From positions 1 to 12,873 of the forward strand of contig CAJTSO010000030.1 of NCBI GenBank assembly GCA_910579115.1: 12,873 nucleotides of DNA, written 5' to 3'. Positions 1 to 7,950 of the stretch are shown one piece after another; position 1 is the first letter of the stretch; the number at the start of each line of letters is the position of its first letter. Source of the DNA: an uncultured Selenomonadaceae bacterium (GTDB lineage: Bacteria; Bacillota; Negativicutes; Selenomonadales; Selenomonadaceae). The position numbers were made by a program, and so were the translations under genes. Below the pieces are notes generated by a model. The model worked only from the letters and a program-made list of their open reading frames with translations, searched no databases and had not been told where the DNA came from.

Positions 1-144
1 TGGGGCCTTGGCCTGCGCTACGCCAAGGAAAACGACTGGTACGCCCAGTTTGATTACGCCTGGAAGATAAACGGCAAGCCCTATGAAAGCGAGGACCATG
101 ACCACCGGGGCAGAATGTGGTTGCAGGTTTATAAGATGTTTTGA
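1..144 (+). CDS. TpsB-type outer-membrane transporter (FhaC/ShlB/HecB family), C-terminal fragment
   Basis: Only the last 47 codons are inside the window; the frame is open from base 1 to TGA at 142-144. The residues read like the final strands of an outer-membrane beta-barrel: alternating hydrophobic and aromatic residues (GLGLRYAKENDWYAQFDYAW), a charged turn rich in D, H and E, then a last strand RMWLQVYKMF ending in phenylalanine, the usual terminal residue recognised by the BAM machinery. In the FhaC/ShlB family this barrel passes a TPS-domain exoprotein across the outer membrane after POTRA domains bind it in the periplasm. Just such an exoprotein starts 63 bases downstream, which strongly supports the assignment. 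The POTRA domains, signal peptide and start lie to the left of the window. The fragment alone could be another barrel protein, so the call rests partly on context. Confidence 0.8.
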   Translation, partial: WGLGLRYAKENDWYAQFDYAWKINGKPYESEDHDHRGRMWLQVYKMF

Positions 145-150
145 CCTACG

Positions 151-171
151 CAGGCGCGGCGCGCTCGCCTG
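151..171 (+). other. Small GC-rich hairpin between tpsB and tpsA
   Basis: CAGGCG at 151-156 pairs with CGCCTG at 166-171 around a 9-base loop. There is no following T-run, so it is not an intrinsic terminator, and tpsB and tpsA are probably co-transcribed. It could tune read-through or mRNA stability between a transporter needed in few copies and its large substrate; that is inference. Confidence 0.35.
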
Positions 172-207
172 AAGGACGCGGGCCGCAGTTTGAAGGGAGC
201 GGTAATA

Positions 208-3200
208 ATGTCTATCAAAAAGAAGAAAAAACAACGGGAGCTTGCCCGGCGAATCCGCCTGTATCTGGCGAGCGCTTTGCTGTTCTGCAACGCTGGCGCG
301 GCCTTGGCTGCGCCGCTGAACGTCGCGCTGCCCGAAGGGGGCAGCTTCGTCTTCGGCGGCATCAACGGTAATATCATCGCCGATCGCGATACCGGCAGAA
401 TGTTCGTTACGCAGGACGGCACAAACGCAGTTATCAGATGGAATGGTTTTTCCATCGGCGGCAACGCTATAGTAAATTTCAACAAAAATGGCGGCGGCCC
501 TTTTAACGTGCTGAATTACGTCAACTACGGCGGCCCTATGAGCGAGATTTACGGCACTATCAACGCCAACGACGGCAGTGTCTTTCTCGTGAACCCGGCG
601 GGCGTAACCTTCGGTAAATCTGCACAGATCAATGTGGGCAGCCTGTACGTCTCCAACCAAATATTAGGCGAGCCTGATCTCAGGGGCTTTAACGGTAACG
701 CGGACACTCTGAAAAACTCCGGCACTATCGGCGCAGGCGAGCTGATGAACCTGGGCTACATCAACGCCGCCAAAGGCCAGGTGACCTTTGTAGGCGACCG
801 CATCGTGCTGGACGCCGACCGCATTCGGGATACGAAGGGCCAGCAGCTGTCCGCTGATAAAATTATCGTACAGACCAAGGGCGGCAACACCGATAATCTT
901 ACGATAGGCTACAGCGCCTTTGATAAAGAAAACGGCACCTATGCCGGTAAAAACACAACTGAATCCATTGCCAAGGTAAACGGAGCGGATTATACAAAGC
1001 AGCAAGGCTATATGTGGGTCGACAATGTACAGCAGCTCCAGGCCATGAATACCAATACCGGGGGCAATTACGCGCTCCACAACAGCATCGGCGCCGTAGA
1101 GACAGCCAATTGGGACGCAAATAAGGGCTTTGCTCCCGTTGCCAATTTTGCCGGTAAATTCGACGGCTTGGGTTATAGCGTTTTCGACCTGACTATTGAC
1201 AGACCCACAGAAAACAATGTAGGTCTTTTTGCTGATGCCAACGGTGCCACTATTAAAAACATCTACATGGTGGGCGGAGCTGTCAAAGGGCAAAACAACG
1301 TCGGCGCTATTGTCGGCGAGGCCACTGGTACCACCATCGGCGGCATCGCCACCTCCATCAATGTTACCGGCAACAGCAACGTTGGCGGCGTGGCCGGTGC
1401 AACGAAAAATAGCAATCTAATCGATGTGATGAACACTGGCGGCGTGACCGGCCCCGGCACTGGAAACAACAATATCGGCGGCATCGTGGGCCAGATGAAC
1501 GGGGGACAGCTCAGAGGCCATAATTCGTCGGAGCAGAGCTTCGTCAACCGGTTCCTCCCCACGGGCGTCGGCGCGGTCAACCTGGGCCGCGTGGAGGGCA
1601 ACCATAACGTGGGCGGCCTGGTGGGCGAGGCGAAAGGCGCTACCATCGGCTCCCCGGACGCGGAGATCCGCAACCGCATGAATGTTAAAGGCGGCCACAC
1701 AGTAGGCGGTATCATCGGCGCTATGAGCGGCGGTACAGTACAAAACGCCGTCAACTACAACGACGTCACGGCGGAAGGTTCCACCGGGGAGAATTATTAT
1801 TATTATGGGGTTGACGTCCCTATTGGCGGAGATGCCTCTAATGGTAGTATCGGAACTGTAAAACAGGCAAGATCTGAAAGCGATAATGACGCTGGCGGAT
1901 GGGTGAAAACGGCGGCAGCCAATGCGGGCGGCATCGTGGGCGCCAGTACAAGCGGCGCAAAGATTACTGATGTGACCAACCAGGGCAATGTCCAGAGCGT
2001 GCTGTCAGGTAAAGACGATGCCCAACATTCGTATTATAAAGCAGGCAATGTAGGCGGTATCGCCGGCCGGGCGGAGGATACCACGATTTCCAACGCCGAA
2101 AATAAAGAGAACAAGATCAGCGGCGCCCATAACGTGGGGGGCATCGCCGGTTATCTGGGGGCCACCAGCGGTAACAAGGCGAGCATCGACAACAGCGTGA
2201 ATAACGGCGGCACGGTATATGGCACCGGGGCCCGCGATGCAAGCGGCCAGAGACTTACCGAATGGGTGCGCCCTCGTGATCAGGGTTCGGAAAGCAATAT
2301 AATCGGCAATGTGGGCGGCATCGTGGGCTACATGTATGGCGGCGGCGATGGCACCGGGGGCGGCAATGTCAGCCTTGCCAATAGCGGCAACAGGGGGAAT
2401 GTTTCCACCAGCGAATTCTGCAATACATATAAAACCAATAGAACTAGATCCATAGCTAACGTCGGCGGTCTGGTGGGCAAGCTGGACGTTGGCAACGTAT
2501 ATGGCAATGACGCTGATGCCGGTAACATAAAAGGCAAAGTGCAGGTTAAACTGACCGAAATCAAAGCTGATACTAATAAGGCTTCAATCGTCAACAGCTA
2601 CAATTCCGGTACTGTCCGCGGAATGCAGAATGTGGGCGGCGTTGTCGGCATGATGTACAACGGCTCCGTAGCCGGCAGCTACAATCTTGGTAATATCAGC
2701 TCCCTTGTACCCGAGAGCAGAATAAAAGCAGGCCCTGTATGGATAAATATGGGCGGCATTGTCGGCGGCACGACGGAAAATGTTACCGCCAGAGGTATCT
2801 TGTACAATGTGTATAACAGCGGGGTGATCGGCGACTCCCAATTTAAGACCGGCGGACTGCACATTGGCGGCGTGGCGGGCCGTTTCAGCGGCCTCATGGA
2901 GCAAAGCTATAATACCGGCGACGTCTACGGTATTACTCAGGCTGTGGGCGGCGTTATGGGGGCCATCTGGAAGGCCGACATTACCAATGTCTTTAATGCC
3001 GGTAACGTTACCTCCTACAATAAAAATTATGCCATTGGTGAGCATAATTCGGGCGTTGGCGGCATCATCGGCACTAAGGCTGCCAATACTGACGATAATT
3101 TGACCAATATTTATAATATCGGCGTGATCAGAGGTTTTGTCGATATTAGCACTTTCCCTGGAAGGCACAATAATGTAGGGGGAATTATCGGGGTAATGAA

Positions 3201-6200
3201 TACCGGTACCTCCGGCACAGGTTCATTAACCATAACGAACGCCTATACCAGAGGGGAGCTTTATGCGGGTCAACTGGCAAACGGCTCTACAGATACCAGT
3301 ACTAAAGATGACAGGTCAACATACGCCAATATAGGCGCCATAATTGGCCTTAATGTTGGCAAAACTCCCCTTAATCCTCACAATGTGTATTACATAGAGC
3401 CTGCCAGCAACAGTTTTAACACAGTAACTGGCACCGCGCTTCAGGGCGCTGTCACAGTGCCTCTCACTGATGCGAACAAGGCGTCCAGCTATAAAGGGTT
3501 CAGCTTCTCCTATATAAACGGCAATGCTAATGGGGGCAGCGGCTGGCGTATTTACGACGGCAGTTTTAACGGCAAGCAGTACAACGGCGGCACGACTCCT
3601 ATCCTGGACTGCTTCCTTCCGGCGGCAGCGGACTATTTTGGCCGGGCAGACCAACAGAATAATCCTGCATATCAACCCCGCAGAGACGGCCTTGAATACA
3701 TCCAATACGGCACGGCCTACGATCCCTTCATGACCGTTATGTACGCTAAAGACGGCGTTACGAAGCCTATCGAACTGGATTTCGGCTACATTGACGTAAG
3801 CGCCAAAGGCGGTTTTGCCCTTTACAACGGCAGCTTGAATATCACCAACTTTGGCACTAAGCGCAATGAAATGTATAACGGCACAATTTACAGCGACGGC
3901 GATCTGTCCGTCAGCACCAAAAAGGCAGACGGAGCATATAACGGCCTGGGCATTAAGCTGGGCGGCGCCTCGGCGCTGTACGGCTCCTCCGTCACGCTGG
4001 ACGCGGGTAGAGGCGTTGAAATATACGGCACCGTTAAAGCTACCGGCAACGCTCACTTCAAACACTTAAAGACCGATGGAACTTACGAATACAAGCCGGT
4101 AAACGTCAGTGCCGATCGCGGCAATGTCATCATTAAGGGCGGCGACGTGAATATTTACGGCCATGTAAGCTCCGCCCAATCTAATGCTAACGCGGACGGA
4201 TCGGCGGATGGAACGGAGGAAGCCTCGAAAGGCGCTACGACTATCGAGGGCATTCGCGGCGGACGTAACACCAACAACGCTAATTACGACAGCATAAATA
4301 AAATCACCGAGGGTTCCGTTCCTGATGTGGGCCGGTTCTATGCGTACCGTTCCGGCGAATATGTAGCGGGCAAGCCAGACACCCAGCATGGGAACGGCTC
4401 GATTTCAATCGAAGCCAAAGCCGCCAATGGCTCTCAGGGAACGGTCAACGTCAGGCTTGGCGCTCTTGGCAGGGGCTATCTGGAATCCTACGGCGCGATA
4501 GATGTCAAAGCCGGCAGCGATATTTATATCGACAGCGATTTGCGCGCCGGCGGCGACATCACGCTGGACGCCCCGACGACGGTGCTGGATATTTCCAATA
4601 TCGGCCAGGTGGATAGTAAAGATTTCGATGGAAATGATGTTTCTCCTGAGAAGCGTCTGCATAATTTCCTGAACAACTTTTCTACTTCCGGTTCTAATAA
4701 GCTGATTTTACAAAACAGCAAAGGCACCGCTACCGACGCCATCATCGCCGCAGATATATGGGACGGTACTGCGTACAAGCTCGATAAATTCGACGACAAG
4801 ACGAGCGGCGGCAAGACCTTCATCGACGCGGTAAATAATATGAACGTGGTCAGAGACGGAAAACCGTTAGGCTCCGGTGTCGTTAAGGAGATAGCCCGCA
4901 TTTGGGTAGCGGACGGCGAACAGCTCAAGGGAATCCAGACTGCTGCCAACTCGAACCCGGGGATACTCGATCTGAATTTCGCTTTGAAAAACGATATCGA
5001 TATGTTTGATGTTAAAGGTTACAATAGTATCGATGGATATCAGGGCACCTTTGACGGCCGCGGCAACCGCATCATCGGTTTGGGCATCAATGACAGTCAG
5101 ACCTATGGTATTTTCAAAACCCTGGGACAGAATGGTCACATAAAGGACGTTGACATTTACAATTCCCGCGTGGAGGGCAGTGGAGCAGCCGACAGCACCG
5201 GTATATTGGCGAATGAAAACAACGGCCTGATCGAAAACGTTCATACCTTCGGCAACCGACTGGAGATTGCCAACGGCGCAGGCGGTCTTGTCGGAACGAA
5301 TACCGGTTCTATCAAAGACGTCACCACCAGCGATGTCATTACCGCTGACGCTGGAACGGCCGCGACTCTCGGCGGTATCGCCGGCGTTAATACCGGCGTT
5401 ATCAGCGAAAACAATTTGAAAGCGGGCGTGGCTTCAAGCAGCGCCGTAGTCGGCCGCGATGCCTACGCGCTTGGCGGCGTCACCGGCGAAAACAAAGGCA
5501 CCATTTACAATTCGGACAGCACCGGCGGCGTTGTCTCCGGTCTGTACGGCAGCGGCAATTTAAGCGATACTAACGAATACGGCTCCTCTCAAAACGTTGG
5601 CGGCGCGGTGGGCGTAAACAGCGGCACCCTCTCCAGCATTTACAACGACAGCTACATCAATGGCTGGAAAAATGTCGGCGGCGTTATCGGCACCAACGAA
5701 GCGACCAGCAAGGTATTCAATATCGTCAACGGTACCGAAGTGTATGGCGGTGAAAACGTCGGCGGGATTGTGGGCTCTAACGCTGGCTCTATCGACAACG
5801 GCCGCAACAACGGCGCGATTGCCGGCGATGCCAATCACATTTATACCGGCAACCATGCTGCTCCTGGCACCGCGGCCAGCGGGGAAAACATCGGCGGCCT
5901 GGCCGGCGTGAATGAAGCTGGCGGCCGTATGTCCAATCTGGTCAATGATATTCCTGCGGCCATCGAAGGTAAAACGAACGTGGGCGGCATTATCGGCAAG
6001 AACGGAGGATTCCTGAGCTCGTCCCAGAACCTGATGAATCAGGGGGAGATCCTCGGGGTGAATTATGTCGGCGGCGTCGTCGGACTAAATGAACAGACCG
6101 GCACCGTTTTTGCCGTAGAAAATACCCACAATTACACGCTGGGCTACAACAGCGATTATTCCGATCAGGGCGAGTATTTCGGCGGGATTGTCGGTAAGAA

Positions 6201-7467
6201 CGATGGCACGGTAGGCGACGCCGAGAACCATGCTACGGTCAGGATTGAGACAAGGGATCCTGCGAAGCCAGTTCAATATGTGGGCGGGATCATCGGCCAA
6301 AACAACGGTACGATTGCTCAGGCCGGCCAGCAGATTTCCGACGGCGCCGGTAACACATTTACCGCAAAGGGCAAATTGATCAACTACGGCCAGGTCACGG
6401 CTGCAAACGGCGACTTTGTCGGCGGCCTGATTGGCGAAAATAATGGCAATATCGAGAAAACAAACCTGATAAACGCCGTGAGCGGCACGGTAACCGGCAC
6501 AAACTATGTCGCCGGTCTCATCGGCCGTAACACCGGCGATGTGAAAGGGAGCCGCTCGGCCGACGACAATTATTACGCCTATCAGGTGTATAACAACGGA
6601 GCGGTAACCGGCAGCGGCGATTTTGCCGGCGGTCTGGCGGGCCAGAATGAGGGTTCTCTGACGGCCGCCTACAATACCGGCGCTATAACCGGGAATAATT
6701 ACGTGGGCGGCATAGTGGGCCAGAATGATGGCACCGTCGACCAGGTCTTTAATGCCGGTACCGTCACCGCTGGTACCACTAATTCTGGCACAGTGGCCGG
6801 CCGGAATGACGGGACGATAACGAACGCCTACAACATGGAAATGGGAAATGACGCGTCAGGCACCATCGGAGCCGGTACAGCGATCGATAACAGCGCGGCT
6901 GATGATCCCAATATCTGGCTGACCTACGGGTCGAATGACGTTTATGGCGTCAATAAGCTGCTGCGGGTTTTCCTGACCAGGCTGACGTTCATCCCCTACA
7001 CAGGCAATGAAAACGCCCTGCAAACCGCTCTGCCGGGCAGCCTGACGGTGCAGGCCGACGCAAGCGGCAAGGTCAAGGTCCTGAAGGACGGTAAGGCCAT
7101 CGGCTACTTTAAGGGGACTTCCGGCGATGAAAACGCGGCGCACAGTCTGGCGGATTACCTGCGGACTATGGATGCGGAGCGTTTGAGCGCTTTGCTGTCC
7201 GGCGACAGCGCCGGTCAGGGGACGATCCTGACGACCCGGCAGATCCAGACGTGGGATAAGTCTGGATTGAATCCCAATAACTTAGGCTTTGACATCGACC
7301 TCTCGAAGATCACCATTGGTCCCGCCGAGGAGCCGGACCCGGCTGATGATGATCTGAAGGAATGGGAGGACAAATATCCCTGGTACTACGGCTGGGATAA
7401 GAAGCGGGAACAGCGCGAACGCAAGGCCGAGGTTCATTTTGTGGACGGAGGGATGGAGATCAAGTAA
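208..7467 (+). CDS. TpsA-type filamentous-hemagglutinin-like adhesin with two GLUG-repeat blocks (2419 aa)
   Basis: Predicted secreted surface adhesin, exported by Sec and then through the adjacent TpsB pore. The ATG at 208 is chosen over the in-frame TTG at 190 because AAGGGAG (193-199) sits 8 bases before it. The basic N-terminus (KKKKK) and hydrophobic stretch form a signal peptide, probable cleavage after ALA near residue 34. A TPS domain follows (about 35-160), with the NPAG variant of the NPNG motif at 129-132. Then: lead-in A (W270 to FDG at 318-320), GLUG block A (about 363-1052, 17 motifs by eye), a beta-helix-like linker (about 1053-1560), lead-in B (W1566 to FDG at 1615-1617), GLUG block B (about 1690-2210, 16 motifs), and a tail rich in W, Y and charge. 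Only three cysteines were seen, one of them in the signal peptide. There is no VENN motif, toxin domain or downstream immunity gene, so this is not a CdiA. The ligand is unknown. The reading frame is intact. Confidence 0.93.
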   Translation: MSIKKKKKQRELARRIRLYLASALLFCNAGAALAAPLNVALPEGGSFVFGGINGNIIADRDTGRMFVTQDGTNAVIRWNGFSIGGNAIVNFNKNGGGPFNVLNYVNYGGPMSEIYGTINANDGSVFLVNPAGVTFGKSAQINVGSLYVSNQILGEPDLRGFNGNADTLKNSGTIGAGELMNLGYINAAKGQVTFVGDRIVLDADRIRDTKGQQLSADKIIVQTKGGNTDNLTIGYSAFDKENGTYAGKNTTESIAKVNGADYTKQQGYMWVDNVQQLQAMNTNTGGNYALHNSIGAVETANWDANKGFAPVANFAGKFDGLGYSVFDLTIDRPTENNVGLFADANGATIKNIYMVGGAVKGQNNVGAIVGEATGTTIGGIATSINVTGNSNVGGVAGATKNSNLIDVMNTGGVTGPGTGNNNIGGIVGQMNGGQLRGHNSSEQSFVNRFLPTGVGAVNLGRVEGNHNVGGLVGEAKGATIGSPDAEIRNRMNVKGGHTVGGIIGAMSGGTVQNAVNYNDVTAEGSTGENYYYYGVDVPIGGDASNGSIGTVKQARSESDNDAGGWVKTAAANAGGIVGASTSGAKITDVTNQGNVQSVLSGKDDAQHSYYKAGNVGGIAGRAEDTTISNAENKENKISGAHNVGGIAGYLGATSGNKASIDNSVNNGGTVYGTGARDASGQRLTEWVRPRDQGSESNIIGNVGGIVGYMYGGGDGTGGGNVSLANSGNRGNVSTSEFCNTYKTNRTRSIANVGGLVGKLDVGNVYGNDADAGNIKGKVQVKLTEIKADTNKASIVNSYNSGTVRGMQNVGGVVGMMYNGSVAGSYNLGNISSLVPESRIKAGPVWINMGGIVGGTTENVTARGILYNVYNSGVIGDSQFKTGGLHIGGVAGRFSGLMEQSYNTGDVYGITQAVGGVMGAIWKADITNVFNAGNVTSYNKNYAIGEHNSGVGGIIGTKAANTDDNLTNIYNIGVIRGFVDISTFPGRHNNVGGIIGVMNTGTSGTGSLTITNAYTRGELYAGQLANGSTDTSTKDDRSTYANIGAIIGLNVGKTPLNPHNVYYIEPASNSFNTVTGTALQGAVTVPLTDANKASSYKGFSFSYINGNANGGSGWRIYDGSFNGKQYNGGTTPILDCFLPAAADYFGRADQQNNPAYQPRRDGLEYIQYGTAYDPFMTVMYAKDGVTKPIELDFGYIDVSAKGGFALYNGSLNITNFGTKRNEMYNGTIYSDGDLSVSTKKADGAYNGLGIKLGGASALYGSSVTLDAGRGVEIYGTVKATGNAHFKHLKTDGTYEYKPVNVSADRGNVIIKGGDVNIYGHVSSAQSNANADGSADGTEEASKGATTIEGIRGGRNTNNANYDSINKITEGSVPDVGRFYAYRSGEYVAGKPDTQHGNGSISIEAKAANGSQGTVNVRLGALGRGYLESYGAIDVKAGSDIYIDSDLRAGGDITLDAPTTVLDISNIGQVDSKDFDGNDVSPEKRLHNFLNNFSTSGSNKLILQNSKGTATDAIIAADIWDGTAYKLDKFDDKTSGGKTFIDAVNNMNVVRDGKPLGSGVVKEIARIWVADGEQLKGIQTAANSNPGILDLNFALKNDIDMFDVKGYNSIDGYQGTFDGRGNRIIGLGINDSQTYGIFKTLGQNGHIKDVDIYNSRVEGSGAADSTGILANENNGLIENVHTFGNRLEIANGAGGLVGTNTGSIKDVTTSDVITADAGTAATLGGIAGVNTGVISENNLKAGVASSSAVVGRDAYALGGVTGENKGTIYNSDSTGGVVSGLYGSGNLSDTNEYGSSQNVGGAVGVNSGTLSSIYNDSYINGWKNVGGVIGTNEATSKVFNIVNGTEVYGGENVGGIVGSNAGSIDNGRNNGAIAGDANHIYTGNHAAPGTAASGENIGGLAGVNEAGGRMSNLVNDIPAAIEGKTNVGGIIGKNGGFLSSSQNLMNQGEILGVNYVGGVVGLNEQTGTVFAVENTHNYTLGYNSDYSDQGEYFGGIVGKNDGTVGDAENHATVRIETRDPAKPVQYVGGIIGQNNGTIAQAGQQISDGAGNTFTAKGKLINYGQVTAANGDFVGGLIGENNGNIEKTNLINAVSGTVTGTNYVAGLIGRNTGDVKGSRSADDNYYAYQVYNNGAVTGSGDFAGGLAGQNEGSLTAAYNTGAITGNNYVGGIVGQNDGTVDQVFNAGTVTAGTTNSGTVAGRNDGTITNAYNMEMGNDASGTIGAGTAIDNSAADDPNIWLTYGSNDVYGVNKLLRVFLTRLTFIPYTGNENALQTALPGSLTVQADASGKVKVLKDGKAIGYFKGTSGDENAAHSLADYLRTMDAERLSALLSGDSAGQGTILTTRQIQTWDKSGLNPNNLGFDIDLSKITIGPAEEPDPADDDLKEWEDKYPWYYGWDKKREQRERKAEVHFVDGGMEIK

Positions 7468-7474
7468 GCTGCTG

Positions 7475-7590
7475 AGGCTCCCCTTTAGGGGAGCTGACCG
7501 CCAGTACAACTCCCTAAGCTCTGCCATCGTCTTACGACTTGGACTTATTAAGTGAGTTAGTCAAGCCGGAGGGGTAACATATAATCAGTC
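7475..7590 (-). repeat. Degenerate reverse-orientation copy of the TCCCCT/AGGGGA hairpin repeat
   Basis: The segment opens 7 bases after the adhesin stop codon with a hairpin, GCTCCCC (7477-7483), TTTA, GGGGAGC (7488-7494). This matches the tail of the full copies read on the opposite strand. Near its right end, GAGGGGTaacatatAATCAG (7570-7587) matches the inner arm of a reversed full copy. The roughly 75 bases between do not match the other copies, so it looks like a decayed or hypervariable member. The first hairpin has no T-run but may mark the 3' end of the tpsBA transcript. Confidence 0.55.
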
Positions 7591-7592
7591 TG

Positions 7593-7710
7593 AAAGCCTC
7601 CCCTTTAGGGGAGGTGGCGGCGAAGCCGCCGGAGGGGTGACAGACCAGGCGAACGGTTTATATTTCACCCCTCAGGCGCCTTCAGCGCCAGCTCCCCTAT
7701 AGGGGAGCCT
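7593..7710 (+). repeat. Full-length hairpin-rich dispersed repeat, copy A (118 bp)
   Basis: It starts with AAAGCCTCCCCTTTAGGGG and ends with a CTCCCCTATAGGGGAG hairpin. Between these lie stem GGCGGC/GCCGCC with loop GAA (7616-7630), inner arms GAGGGGTGA (7632-7640) and TCACCCCTC (7665-7673), and stem GGCGC/GCGCC (7675-7689). The layout is the same as in the two copies near 10.8-11.1 kb, but the stem sequences differ while staying fully complementary. It has no coding capacity. It lies head-to-head with the degenerate copy to its left. A non-autonomous mobile element or REP-like sequence is the best description. Confidence 0.8.
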
Positions 7711-7851
7711 ATGAGATGGATTAGCAGTTGCCGCTTCAGCATTCTGCAATTTAAGTGCCCATGCCAACCTCAATGGAAGCCAATCAGACGGATTAGGGGC
7801 CCCTTAGACGGCTTCTCCGCTACAGCTTCCCTGAAGAGGAGCTATTGGGCC
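7711..7851. other. Intergenic segment before metY, no gene seen
   Basis: The metY frame stays open through here, but the start codon with a proper ribosome binding site is at 7951, and this stretch has no recognisable protein similarity. It contains GAGATGGATTAG near 7712 and AGACGGATTAG at 7786-7796. Both resemble the GAGACGGATTAG linker that accompanies the repeat copies at 10.8-11.0 kb, so it is probably repeat-derived debris. No SAM-riboswitch (S-box) or T-box consensus was seen. Confidence 0.5.
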
Positions 7852-7912
7852 AATTATAATGCAGTCTTTCAGGAAATTACCTTGCATTTTTCTGAAGGAC
7901 TGCATTATAATT
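7852..7912 (+). promoter_or_regulatory. 21-bp-arm inverted repeat overlapping the metY promoter
   Basis: The left arm at 7852-7872 (AATTATAATGCAGTCTTTCAG) and the right arm at 7892-7912 are complementary at 20 of 21 positions; the one exception would be a G-U pair in RNA. GAAA and TTTT flanking the loop can extend the stem. Each arm contains TATAAT. The predicted -35 lies in the loop and the predicted -10 in the right arm, so the structure covers the promoter. It may be an operator for a dimeric regulator or the remains of a small palindromic element. It matches no operator I recognise. Confidence 0.7.
7882..7911 (+). promoter_or_regulatory. Predicted sigma70-type promoter of metY
   Basis: TTGCAT (7882-7887), an 18-base spacer, and TATAAT (7906-7911, perfect -10). 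Transcription would start near 7918, giving a leader of about 30 bases to the TTG at 7951. That is too short for a riboswitch, so control is more likely at initiation through the surrounding inverted repeat. The left-arm TATAAT (7855-7860) has only a poor -35 (TGAAGA). Confidence 0.55.
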
Positions 7913-7950
7913 TCCAGAAGAATCTACCGGCCAGCAAGGAGGAAAATACA

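Noticed and set aside
190..207. TTG at 190 as the adhesin start
   Set aside because: It is in frame, but the ATG at 208 has a well-placed AAGGGAG site and gives a normal signal peptide starting MSIKKKKK.
208..7467. Contact-dependent inhibition toxin (CdiA)
   Set aside because: The two-partner partner and the large repetitive exoprotein fit superficially, but there is no VENN motif, no C-terminal toxin domain and no small immunity gene downstream; only repeats and then metY follow.
7852..7912. PerR box (TTATAATNATTATAA) or an invertible promoter
   Set aside because: The two TATAAT-containing ends are separated by more than 40 bases rather than adjacent, and the segment between the arms (19 bases) is too short for a typical site-specific inversion.
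7711..7950. An 80-residue N-terminal extension of MetY
   Set aside because: The frame is open, but the segment has repeat-derived pieces, the promoter and a long inverted repeat. AAGGAGG before TTG 7951 and the normal family N-terminus fix the start.
7711..7950. SAM (S-box) or T-box riboswitch controlling metY
   Set aside because: No conserved core of either class is present, and the predicted promoter leaves only about 30 bases of leader.
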